Shown: positions 7,811-15,776 of the stretch, piece after piece
How positions within the stretch are numbered: the stretch's first letter is position 1
Layout of the letters: every line of letters begins with the position of its first letter
Assembly (NCBI GenBank): GCA_051251595.1
Contig: JBPOFA010000003.1
Location: 1 to 64,000 of the forward strand
DNA from: NORP110 sp051251595
GTDB taxonomy: Bacteria > Pseudomonadota > Alphaproteobacteria > Rhodobacterales > Rhodobacteraceae
Direction: 5' to 3'
DNA: 64,000 nucleotides
The notes under the pieces: generated by a model
What the model was told of the DNA's origin: nothing
The model's database searches: none
The model's input: only the letters and a program-made list of their open reading frames with translations
Translations under genes and position numbers: made by a program

Positions 7811-9334
7811 ATGTATCAAGGAAATTATCTGGCCGAGAGATTGTGCGCCGCACGAAAAGACACAGGAAATAGCCTGTTCCTGCGCAATCATCAAAGCGGT
7901 GAAGACGTCACATATAAGGCCTTTTTTGCCAACGCCGAGCGCATGGCAAAGGTTTTGGTTGCGATTGGCGTTGAACCCGGTGACCGCGTGGCCGTGCAGG
8001 CCCCAAAGACTATCGCCATGCTGGAACTCTATGTCGCGACGGTTTTGGCCGGGGGCGTGTTTCTGCCGCTCAACACGGCCTACACACCTACCGAAATCAC
8101 CTATTTCCTGGCCGATGCTGAACCACGGGTTTTTGTCTGTGATTTGGCACGAGAAGGAGAGTTATCGCCCGTGGCGAAAGAAGCCGGTGTTGCGAACGTG
8201 TTGACCATCGGGGCCGATGAAAGCGGATCATTGGCTGAACTGTGCGATGCAGCGGCGCCGGGGTTCAATGCCGTCTCCAGAGGGCCAGACGATCTCGCCG
8301 CCATTCTTTACACGTCAGGAACAACCGGGCGATCCAAAGGGGCCATGCTGACGCATAAGGCGCTGGCGTCAAACGCTGAAACCCTAAAGGAAGCTTGGCG
8401 CTTCAGCGCTGATGACGTTTTGATCCACGCTTTGCCGATCTTTCATACGCATGGTCTGTTTGTTGCAACAAATATCACGCTGATGGCTGAATCGTCTTGC
8501 ATCTTCATGCCCAATTTCGATGCGGATGACATCCTCGGCTACATGCCCAAGGCCACGGTGCTCATGGGCGTGCCGACGTTTTATGTGCGCCTTCTTACCT
8601 CGGAAGGGCTGTCCGACGCTTCTGCGAACATGCGTCTGTTTGTATCCGGATCCGCACCGTTGCTGGCCGAAACCCATGATCGCTGGCGCGAGGTGACCGG
8701 GCACGCGATTCTGGAACGCTATGGCATGACCGAAACAAATATGAATACCTCTAACCCCTATGACGGCGACAGGCGCGCAGGCACGGTCGGCTTTCCATTG
8801 CCGGGGATCGAGTTGTTGGTCACGGACCCTGCAACTGGTGCGACCTTGCCCCAAGGCGAAACCGGTGTGCTAGAGGTGCGAGGCCCGAACGTTTTTGCAG
8901 GCTACTGGAACATGGCCGAGAAAACCGCAGAGGAACTGCGCGACAACGGTTTTTTTATCACGGGCGACCTCGGGCGCATTGATGAGATGGGATATGTTCA
9001 TATCGTCGGGCGCCAAAAAGACCTGATCATCTCGGGCGGGTACAACATTTATCCCAAAGAGATTGAGCTTTTGATCGACGCGCTTGAGGGCGTCGATGAA
9101 AGCGCCGTCATTGGCGTCCCGCACCCAGATTTTGGCGAAGCAGTCGTGGCTGTCGTCGTTGCTCAGAGCGGCGCTGCAACCTCAGCTGCGGACATTATGA
9201 CTGGTATCAAGGATGATTTGGCCAGGTTCAAACAGCCCAAACGCATCGAATTTGTCAAATCTCTGCCCAGAAACGCCATGGGAAAGGTGCAGAAAAACGC
9301 ATTGCGCGAGATTTACGCCGGAACCTTCAGATGA
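7811..9334 (+). CDS. matB: Malonyl-CoA/methylmalonyl-CoA synthetase MatB
   Basis: A 507-residue adenylate-forming acyl-CoA synthetase that activates malonate (and often methylmalonate) with ATP and CoA in the cytosol. The P-loop-like A3 motif is LYTSGTTGRSKG (about 160-171), A5 is YGMTETNMNT (about 306-315), A8 is FFITGDLGRIDEMGY (about 381-395), and the A10 lysine is in RNAMGKVQKN near the C-terminus. The ALPIFHTHGLFVATN block and the GMTETNMNTSNPY sequence are typical of rhizobial-type MatB. The ATG at 7811 gives the family length of about 505. Next to an amidase and a TRAP carboxylate importer, it supports a malonate-feeding module; malonyl-CoA decarboxylase (MatA) is not in the window. 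Confidence 0.9.
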   Translation: MYQGNYLAERLCAARKDTGNSLFLRNHQSGEDVTYKAFFANAERMAKVLVAIGVEPGDRVAVQAPKTIAMLELYVATVLAGGVFLPLNTAYTPTEITYFLADAEPRVFVCDLAREGELSPVAKEAGVANVLTIGADESGSLAELCDAAAPGFNAVSRGPDDLAAILYTSGTTGRSKGAMLTHKALASNAETLKEAWRFSADDVLIHALPIFHTHGLFVATNITLMAESSCIFMPNFDADDILGYMPKATVLMGVPTFYVRLLTSEGLSDASANMRLFVSGSAPLLAETHDRWREVTGHAILERYGMTETNMNTSNPYDGDRRAGTVGFPLPGIELLVTDPATGATLPQGETGVLEVRGPNVFAGYWNMAEKTAEELRDNGFFITGDLGRIDEMGYVHIVGRQKDLIISGGYNIYPKEIELLIDALEGVDESAVIGVPHPDFGEAVVAVVVAQSGAATSAADIMTGIKDDLARFKQPKRIEFVKSLPRNAMGKVQKNALREIYAGTFR

Positions 9335-9435
9335 TGCAGGTTCAAAGCATAGGTCAAATTTCGGCGTGCCGAGAGGGCTGACCCATGGCTTCGGATGTTA
9401 AGAGGAATTGGAAAGAAAAAATTGGGGAATGTGAC

Positions 9436-10821
9436 ATGACAAATGGCAACATCGGTCCAGCCATTTCAGCGTTAAAAGACTTGTTGGGCGATCGCCTTTC
9501 GACAGGTGAAAGCATCCGGGAAATCCATAGCCGGGACGAAGCCTATTCCGAACCAGCATTGCCGGATGCGGTTGCTTTTCCTGAAAGCACGCAAGACGTT
9601 TCGCAGATCATAAAAATCTGTTCGCACTACCAAGTGCCCGTGGTTCCCTTCGGCATTGGCACCTCATTGGAAGGTCATATTATCCCGATCCATGGCGGGA
9701 TCAGCGTGGATACCAGCCGGATGAACAAAATCCTCCACGTTCACGAAAGCGATTTGGATGCCGTTGTTCAGCCCGGGGTTACGCGCACGCAGCTGAACGA
9801 TGAACTTCGCGCCACTGGATTGATGTTCACGGTCGATCCGGGGGCCGACGCCACGATTGGCGGCATGACGGCCACGCGTGCTTCGGGCACCAATACCGTT
9901 CGCTATGGCACCATGCGCGAGAACGTTTTGGCGCTGGAAGTTGTGCTGCCTGACGGAACGATCATCAAAACCGGCTCGCGCGCTCGGAAATCATCGGCAG
10001 GATATGACCTGACTCATCTCTTCGTTGGGTCCGAAGGGACACTTGGGATTATCACCGAAATTACAGTGCGCCTGTTTGGTCAGCCTGACGCAATTCTGGC
10101 CGCGACCTGTGCCTATGAAACGGTCGATGATGCCGTAAATAGTGTGATCATGGCCATTCAAATGGGTCTTCCGTTGGCGCGGGTTGAGCTGTTGGACGAA
10201 ATACAGATGAAGGGCATGAACCTTTTCAACCCCGGCCTGAATCTGCCCGAAAAACCGCATCTCTTCTTAGAATTCCACGGGTCAGACGCAAGCGTGAAGG
10301 AACAGGTGGAATTGTTTGAAAGCGTCGGAAAGGAATTCGGTGTTTCAGGCTTTGAGTGGGCGACCAAAGTTGAGGACCGCAATCGCTTGTGGGCTGCCCG
10401 GCACAACGCCTATTACGCTGGAAAATCGTTGCGCAAAGGGTGCGAAAGTGTCGTGACAGATTGCTGTGTCCCGATTTCAGCGCTGGCTGACTGTATCACG
10501 CGCACCAAGGCGTTGATTGAGCAGGCAGAGCTGATTGCGCCTATTGTCGGGCATGTTGGTGACGGCAATTTTCACTTGCTGATCCTGTTCGATCCGAACG
10601 ACCCAAGCGAATTGCAGCGCGCCAAGTCGCTTGCATCGGACGTTAACCGCGTTGCCCTGTCTTTCGGCGGGACGGTCACCGGAGAACATGGTGTTGGCAC
10701 AGGTAAAAAGAAATACATGTTAGAAGAGCATGGCGATGCCTATGCGCTGATGGCGACGCTCAAGCGCGCGATTGACCCAGAGAACATCATGAATCCGGGC
10801 AAGATCGTCGACGTCAACTGA
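9436..10821 (+). CDS. FAD-linked 2-hydroxyacid dehydrogenase (D-lactate dehydrogenase/glycolate oxidase GlcD type)
   Basis: A 461-residue flavoprotein with an FAD-binding PCMH domain (about residues 35-215: PFGIGTSLEGH, DPGADATIGGM, VGSEGTLGIITEI) and the FAD-oxidase C-terminal domain (about 220-455: GHVGDGNFH, TGEHGVGTGKK with its conserved histidines). It oxidises D-2-hydroxyacids such as D-lactate to 2-oxoacids, passing electrons to cytochrome c or quinone. I prefer ATG 9436, with GGGGAA 6 nt upstream and a family-typical N-terminus; ATG 9385 would add 17 charged residues. It is codirectional with matB, 100 nt downstream, so it may share the transcript. The exact substrate is unresolved; the link to malonate metabolism could be indirect. 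Confidence 0.88.
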   Translation: MTNGNIGPAISALKDLLGDRLSTGESIREIHSRDEAYSEPALPDAVAFPESTQDVSQIIKICSHYQVPVVPFGIGTSLEGHIIPIHGGISVDTSRMNKILHVHESDLDAVVQPGVTRTQLNDELRATGLMFTVDPGADATIGGMTATRASGTNTVRYGTMRENVLALEVVLPDGTIIKTGSRARKSSAGYDLTHLFVGSEGTLGIITEITVRLFGQPDAILAATCAYETVDDAVNSVIMAIQMGLPLARVELLDEIQMKGMNLFNPGLNLPEKPHLFLEFHGSDASVKEQVELFESVGKEFGVSGFEWATKVEDRNRLWAARHNAYYAGKSLRKGCESVVTDCCVPISALADCITRTKALIEQAELIAPIVGHVGDGNFHLLILFDPNDPSELQRAKSLASDVNRVALSFGGTVTGEHGVGTGKKKYMLEEHGDAYALMATLKRAIDPENIMNPGKIVDVN

Positions 10822-10908
10822 GGTTCATTGAAGAAAAACGTTGCAGCGCCAAGTCGTGCAAAGAACGGCGGACGTCGGTGACGTCTGACGTCGACAAAGG
10901 GCCGCCTT

Positions 10909-11049
10909 ATAGCCAAAGCCAAACCCTAGCGCCCCGCGCAGATCTTGGCGTGCAGATCGGAGCAATAAGACCAAAGCGATTGGCCCAGATGCGAGTGAAA
11001 TGGCAACCACGGTGATGAAATAGGACAAAGCATCTGGCATCGACATCAT
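10909..11049 (-). pseudogene. LysE/RhtB exporter, N-terminal fragment
   Basis: From ATG at 11049 (or 11046) the minus strand reads MSMPDALSYFITVVAIS followed by GPIALVLLLRSARQDLRGALGFGFG, the unmistakable first 45-50 residues of a LysE-family amino-acid exporter (normally about 205 residues). The match ends near 10910 and an unrelated tail runs to 10825. Its ATG overlaps the stop of the upstream fragment (ATGA), so these were once adjacent genes in an operon. It is a relic that cannot make a functional exporter. Confidence 0.7.
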
Positions 11050-11282
11050 GACATGTCCTCGCCAAACTTGGCTGCGCCAGACGTCGCGCGCCGGAACATC
11101 CACCGAAACACTCCGATAAAGCCGATGAACAGATAACTGGCTTGGATGAGTGCGGCGGAAAGGTTGAACTCTGAGAACAGGCTGACCCCAACGAGCGCGG
11201 CGGCGGTCATGTTACACAGTGTGAAGGTGAGGCCATTGCCAACCCATTTTAATGTCTGTGCACATTTGATTGTAGTGGCGAT
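11046..11282 (-). pseudogene. Small membrane protein (CBU_0592/YgjV-like), C-terminal fragment
   Basis: On the minus strand the frame ending with TGA at 11048-11046 reads AQTLKWVGNGLTFTLCNMTA, then a second hydrophobic stretch (SLFSEFNLSAALIQASYLFIG), then FRWMFRRAT. This resembles the second half of the small membrane proteins with two or three membrane segments that often accompany LysE genes. The frame is open only to 11282 and has no start or N-terminal membrane segment, so the 5' part has been lost. The family assignment is by pattern only. Confidence 0.5.
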
Positions 11283-11304
11283 CTATTCGTTTGGAGTGGG
11301 GTAG

Positions 11305-11850
11305 GTGGTTGTGGCGGTTGGCTTCAGCGTTATGGCCACGCTTTTGGTGCTTGGGTTTAACCTCAAAGCAACGCGTGATCTTCACATGATGTGGTCCGAA
11401 GAATTACCGCTGGTTTGCGTCTGCGCCCCGGAACACCCGGTGGCCGGTTTGGCCAGCATTACAACCAAAGAAATCCGGGCCTATCCCCTTGTCGTGCAAA
11501 GCAGAGCCCTGGCCATTCGCCGCATGCTGGAGGCGCGGCACACCTGGTTGTTTACCAACGCGCAGCCGCCCGTGGTTACGAATTCGCTGCAACTTCTCAA
11601 GCAGCTCGTGTCGGCTGGTACGCATCTTGCGCTGACCTCACAGCTGGATGCCGAGGCGGAATTGGCCAGCGGCAAAATGCTTGCCATTCCGATAACGGAT
11701 GCAAAGGTGCACAGCCAGTCGGTCGGGGTCGCTGTCAGTGTGAACCGGACGCTGCCGCGGATTTGTACGACGGTGGCCGATCTTCTGATACATGAGATTT
11801 CCGCCAGCGTCGAAGATTTCAAAAGCGACATTCCCCAGGCGCCGGTCTAA
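11305..11850 (+). pseudogene. LysR-family regulator, C-terminal (effector-binding) fragment
   Basis: About 165 residues from roughly 11345 onward form the second half of a LysR effector-binding domain (NLKATRDLHMMWSEELPLVC, LVVQSRALAIRRMLE, NSLQLLKQLVSAGTHLALTS). The helix-turn-helix domain and the first part of the effector domain are missing. The first dozen residues of the open frame do not look like the family, so the junction is about 11340. The fragment ends 3 nt into the 3' end of the convergent racemase-like gene. It was probably the regulator of the neighbouring hydantoinase locus before a deletion removed its DNA-binding part. Confidence 0.75.
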
Positions 11851-12584
11851 AGACCAAAGACACGGCCCCAACCGGTCACACGCGCCGGGTCCAACCCGAC
11901 CTCGCGCAGGCAATGCGCCGCCGTAACCGAGACCGAGTCGAGCACAGGAATACCGATGGCGTCTTCGATGCTGGCCGCCACAGCTGCGCCCCGAAAGTTG
12001 GTGCACACAACAGCGATGGCGTCGGGCTTGGCCTTGGCCACCTGTTCAATCATCGCACCAACCTGTGCTGGCGGGTAGGTTGCAAAGCTGTAATTGCCTT
12101 TGTCGTCCAACCGGGCCGCATCAACCACCTCGATCCCTTGGGTCGCATAGTTCGCAATCATCCGTGTTTCGATATCTGCGATATAAGGTGTGACAACGCC
12201 TAACCGTCTGACCCCCATGCTGCGAAACAGCGCGTCATAGGCCAGGATCGTCGAAGTGGCAGGCACGCCGGTGCGTTCCGTAATCGCCGCGCAAAGTGCG
12301 CGGTCTTTTTCCAACCCAAGCCAACTGGCAGAGGTGCCGTTCCAGGCAATCAGGTGCGGATTGGTTTCGGCCAGGCGGTCCGCCGCTTCGAGGATCGGTT
12401 CCAGTTCGAACTGCGATTGCGAGGCCTCGGACATAGAAATTTCCACCACCCGGAAGCGCCCGAAATGAACCGAGGCTTCGTCGCCAAACGGCGCGAACAT
12501 GGCGCTGGTATAGGGTTCCAGCACGGTGTTCGAGGATGGCGTCAACATGCCGACGCGCCGCCCGTCGATTGGGGGGAAGTTCAT
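11847..12584 (-). CDS. Asp/Glu racemase superfamily enzyme (maleate isomerase/arylmalonate decarboxylase type)
   Basis: A 245-residue cytosolic protein of the maleate cis-trans isomerase/arylmalonate decarboxylase branch of the Asp/Glu/hydantoin racemase superfamily. The family opening is GMLTPSSNTVLEP (about 12-24). The first-half position that carries a catalytic Cys in racemases here reads NGTSASW, without Cys. The second-half Cys is present in VVCTNFRG (about residue 193). A single Cys is typical of decarboxylase-like members and unlike true racemases, which use two. Its ATG overlaps the hydantoinase stop (12581-12584), so the two are coupled. Possible roles are racemising or isomerising a hydantoin-derived or ureido acid product; I cannot choose between them. 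Confidence 0.75.
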   Translation of the reverse strand: MNFPPIDGRRVGMLTPSSNTVLEPYTSAMFAPFGDEASVHFGRFRVVEISMSEASQSQFELEPILEAADRLAETNPHLIAWNGTSASWLGLEKDRALCAAITERTGVPATSTILAYDALFRSMGVRRLGVVTPYIADIETRMIANYATQGIEVVDAARLDDKGNYSFATYPPAQVGAMIEQVAKAKPDAIAVVCTNFRGAAVAASIEDAIGIPVLDSVSVTAAHCLREVGLDPARVTGWGRVFGL

Positions 12585-13975
12585 GGTGTTACCTCTGGCT
12601 TGGCGCGGGCGACATGGGTGCCTGTGTTGGCACCGACAGGTTCACCGTCGCGCATCACGGTTTGGCCACGCAAGATCGTACGGACCGGCCAGCCGGTAAC
12701 CTCGAACCCTTCCCAAGGGGTGTAATCAGAGCCATGGTGAAGGATGTCCTGGGTGATCGTCCGGGTCAGGGCCGGATCCCAAAGTACAATATCGGCGTCC
12801 TTGCCAATGGCGATTGCACCTTTGTTTTCAAGGCCGTACAGGCGCGCGTGGTTCGTGGCGGTCAATGCGGCAAAGGTTTCAAGGCTAAGGCGTCCCTTTG
12901 TTACGCCTTCCGAAAACAGGATCGGCAAACGCGTTTCGATCCCTGGAATGCCATTGGGAATATTGCGGAAAGAGGCGCGTGCGCCTGGCCCGTCCTTGCC
13001 CGCAGGGTCGGCAAAGCGGAAGGGGCAGTGGTCAGAGGAAAAAACGTCAAAAGCGCCTTGTTCCAGCCCGGTCCAGATCGCCGCTTGCTCGGCCTGATCG
13101 CGCGGCGGGGGCGAGCAGACCCACTTGGCCCCCTCAAAGCCGGCGCGGTCCAGATCGTTGCTGGTCAGGGTGATATACTGGGGGCAGGTTTCTGCAAAGA
13201 CACGCACGCCGCGCGCTTTTGCGCGTTGGATCTCTTCGAGCGAAGCGCCGTTGGAAACATGCACGATCATGACCGGAACGTCCGCAACCTCGGCCAGGGT
13301 TGTGGCACGGTGCGTTGCTTCGCGTTCGACCGGAATGGGGCGTGTGCGTGCGTGATGAACCGGTTCAATCTGCCCTGCGCGTTCGGCCTTGTCTCGTAGG
13401 AATTCAATGGCGTCTTCGTTTTCGGCGTGCACCATGGTCAGCGCACCCTGTTCGCGGGCCACGCCCATGACTTGTAGGATTTCGGCATCTGTCAGACGCA
13501 TGCCCTGGTAGGTCATAAAGACTTTGAAGCTGGTAAACCCCATGCTGATCAACGCCGGCAGATCTTGTCCTAATGTCACAGGGTCTACGGATTTGACGAT
13601 TAAGTGAAAGGACACATCCGTCAGACAGGCGCCTTCGGCCTTGGCCAGATAGTCGGCGACCGCCTGGCGAAGCGTTTGCCCATCCTCTGGCAAACAGAAC
13701 GGCATGACTGTCGTATTGCCACCGCAAGCCGCCGCACATGTGGCCGAGGCGAAATCATCTGCCATTTCAATCCCAGGGCCGGAAGGTTGCGAAATGTGAA
13801 CATGACTGTCGATGCCGCCGGGCATGGCAACAAGGCCCTCGGCTTCGATCACCTCTTTGCCGTTCAGATCTGTGCCCAGTGCCGAAATCCGACCCTGCTG
13901 AATGCCAATGTCGCACAAGGAAACAGTGCCGGATGTGACGACGCGCGCGCCTCGAATTACCAGATCATGTTTCAT
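12581..13975 (-). CDS. D-hydantoinase/dihydropyrimidinase-type amidohydrolase
   Basis: A 464-residue cyclic amidohydrolase that opens hydantoin- or dihydropyrimidine-like rings in the cytosol. Metal ligands visible: H58 and H60 in GGIDSHVHISQP, the probable carboxylated lysine in FTSFKVFMTYQG (about 150), His in VHAENED and VHVSNG, and Asp in FSSDHCPF (about 315). Length and motif order match D-hydantoinases. The ATG at 13975 is followed directly by the conserved MKHDLVIRGARVV. It forms a two-gene operon with the racemase-superfamily enzyme. No carbamoylase or transporter for the same pathway is adjacent; loss of part of the locus fits the debris just downstream. Confidence 0.88.
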   Translation of the reverse strand: MKHDLVIRGARVVTSGTVSLCDIGIQQGRISALGTDLNGKEVIEAEGLVAMPGGIDSHVHISQPSGPGIEMADDFASATCAAACGGNTTVMPFCLPEDGQTLRQAVADYLAKAEGACLTDVSFHLIVKSVDPVTLGQDLPALISMGFTSFKVFMTYQGMRLTDAEILQVMGVAREQGALTMVHAENEDAIEFLRDKAERAGQIEPVHHARTRPIPVEREATHRATTLAEVADVPVMIVHVSNGASLEEIQRAKARGVRVFAETCPQYITLTSNDLDRAGFEGAKWVCSPPPRDQAEQAAIWTGLEQGAFDVFSSDHCPFRFADPAGKDGPGARASFRNIPNGIPGIETRLPILFSEGVTKGRLSLETFAALTATNHARLYGLENKGAIAIGKDADIVLWDPALTRTITQDILHHGSDYTPWEGFEVTGWPVRTILRGQTVMRDGEPVGANTGTHVARAKPEVTP

Positions 13976-14374
13976 CGGAATGGTCCTTTGGGAAAATGGT
14001 CAACTGAACGAAGGTCACGTTTGCACGGCGCGTCGGCTTGGGGGCGTGACGTTTACAAAGCACGCGGCCTGCAATGATGGAAATCCCAAACATCTGGGCG
14101 CGTCCATAACAAGTCTGTCGCCCGTCACCTGTGCGGGTGTCCTTTTGCATTGATTGTTCGAAAGGAAAGGGGCCAATCTGGCAACCCGAGGGCGGATGTA
14201 TTGCTTTCGGTCTATTGTATCGGCCTGTAGAAGTTACGGTGCTACGGAAGTCGCCTAAGGGGCACTTCAAGGGGTTGAAATAAAAAGAAATTTACGTTTC
14301 GGGTGTTTTGCTCAAATGTACTGCCCATGTGGCGATTTTCGCCCCGCCAAGCCTCAATTTTCCGGTTTTTTGCG

Positions 14375-14411
14375 CCAAAGATTGCCCGTTTGCCCCCAAA
14401 TGGGCCTTTGG
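14375..14411. repeat. Strong imperfect inverted repeat / hairpin
   Basis: CCAAAG (14375-14380) pairs with CTTTGG (14406-14411), and GCCCGTTT (14384-14391) pairs with AAATGGGC (14398-14405) with one G-T pair; a 3-nt bulge and a 6-nt loop complete it. Fourteen paired positions make it one of the more stable structures in the window. No T-run follows on either strand, so it is not a standard terminator. It could be part of a small RNA, a protein-binding palindrome or an old mobile-element end. Confidence 0.5.
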
Positions 14412-14667
14412 CAAAACACCTTGGCGACCGCTAAGACCTGATTGGGCCAGTCATACGGGTCTCTTGTCATTTGAAAGAAATTCCGCCCATGCCTAGTCTA
14501 TGCGCACATATGCCACAGAGTTCATCGGTTTTTTAATCTGCGGGTAACAGGAAACGGCTGTGGTCGTGGCATGGGCGGCGAGGCAGCTGTCGGTTGCAGT
14601 CACATGAACGGCTGGTGTAGGGAATGACTTTGAACGTTAATATTTTTCAAGATAAGACACTGGGCTG

Positions 14668-14700
14668 TGGACGTTCACGAGATGAAGTCTTCGACGTCCA
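14668..14700 (+). promoter_or_regulatory. Inverted repeat in the nadA leader
   Basis: TGGACGT (14668-14674) and ACGTCCA (14694-14700) form a perfect 7-bp stem with a 19-nt loop that ends about 7 nt before the nadA ribosome site (CCGGAGA, 14707-14713). It could fold in the mRNA leader and affect translation, or serve as an operator. No NAD repressor gene lies nearby. Confidence 0.3.
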
Positions 14701-14721
14701 AGATAACCGGAGACACCCCCA

Positions 14722-15771
14722 ATGTTAGACATTTCGCAAATGCGCACAGTTCTATCAGATCACTATGATCTTGCCCCTTCTGTCGAATGCGCTGATGCTT
14801 TGGCAGACATCTATGCGGGCATGTCTCGTGTTGTGTCCCCGGCGGACTGGGCCATTTATGCGCCCTACGTCAAAGCGATCAACGCGTTAAAGAAAGAACG
14901 AAATGCCGTGATCCTGGGGCATAACTACATGACCCCGGAAATTTTCCACGGGGTGTCCGACTTTGTCGGCGACAGTCTGCAACTTGCTATGAAAGCCACT
15001 GACGTGGACGCAGATGTGATCGTTCAGGCGGGCGTTCACTTTATGGCAGAAACATCCAAAATCCTGAGCCCGAAGAAAACCGTTTTGATGCCGGATATGG
15101 AGGCAGGTTGTTCCCTTGCCGAAAGCATCACCGCCGATGGTATCGAAGAAATGCGCGCCAAATATCCGGGTGCGCCGGTTGTCACCTATGTGAACACCAC
15201 AGCAGAAGTGAAAGCCGCATCGGACATCTGTTGCACGTCTTCCAACGCGCTTCAGATCGTAAATGCGATGGAAAGCGATACGGTCATCATTACGCCGGAT
15301 CAGTATCTGGCACAAAACGTTGCCAACCAGAGCCATAAGAACATCGTATATTGGCCCGGATCATGCATCGTTCACGAACAATACACCGCAAAAGATTTGC
15401 GCGACTTCCGCGAATGGAACCCTGGAACGCGGCTGATCGCACATCCCGAATGCCCGCCTGATGTTGTGGCAGAGGCCGATTTCTCTGGCTCGACCAGTGG
15501 AATCATCAAATATGTGACGGACGAGAAACCGCAAAAAGCTATGCTGATCACCGAATGTTCAATGGCTTCCAACATCGCGGATGAACTGCCAGAGGTGGAT
15601 TTTGTCGGGCCCTGCAACATGTGTCCTTACATGAAAAAAATCTCTCTTGAGAAAATCCTCTGGGTGCTGCACAGCGGCGAAAACGAGGTTTTCGTGGATC
15701 CGACTGTCGCTGAAAAGGCCAAAGCATCCGTGCAGGCGATGATAGATCTGTCACGCAAGTTGGGTCTTTGA
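14722..15771 (+). CDS. nadA: Quinolinate synthase NadA
   Basis: A 349-residue quinolinate synthase, which condenses iminoaspartate with dihydroxyacetone phosphate to quinolinate in NAD biosynthesis. The three pseudo-repeat domains carry the 4Fe-4S ligands: Cys near residue 129 (MEAGCSLAE), near 244 (HPECPPDV) and in GPCNMCPYM (about 298 and 301). Other landmarks are AVILGHNYM and VYWPGSCIVHEQ. ATG 14722 follows CCGGAGA at about 8 nt. It is the first gene of a nadA-nadB-nadC operon: its stop overlaps or abuts the nadB start. Confidence 0.96.
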   Translation: MLDISQMRTVLSDHYDLAPSVECADALADIYAGMSRVVSPADWAIYAPYVKAINALKKERNAVILGHNYMTPEIFHGVSDFVGDSLQLAMKATDVDADVIVQAGVHFMAETSKILSPKKTVLMPDMEAGCSLAESITADGIEEMRAKYPGAPVVTYVNTTAEVKAASDICCTSSNALQIVNAMESDTVIITPDQYLAQNVANQSHKNIVYWPGSCIVHEQYTAKDLRDFREWNPGTRLIAHPECPPDVVAEADFSGSTSGIIKYVTDEKPQKAMLITECSMASNIADELPEVDFVGPCNMCPYMKKISLEKILWVLHSGENEVFVDPTVAEKAKASVQAMIDLSRKLGL

Positions 15772-15776
15772 TCCGG

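Larger units (their letters stand above)
13976..14721. other. Long intergenic region between the hydantoinase gene and nadA
   Basis: About 745 bases without a credible gene separate two divergent units. Besides the two promoters it holds a strong hairpin at 14375-14411 and an inverted repeat just upstream of nadA (14668-14700), both listed separately. I see no tRNA-like cloverleaf or protein remnant. Confidence 0.6.

Noticed and set aside
12536..13399. Plus-strand open frame of 287 codons opposite the hydantoinase gene
   Set aside because: The opposite strand encodes a complete hydantoinase with all metal ligands; the long frame is a by-product of GC-rich codon use.
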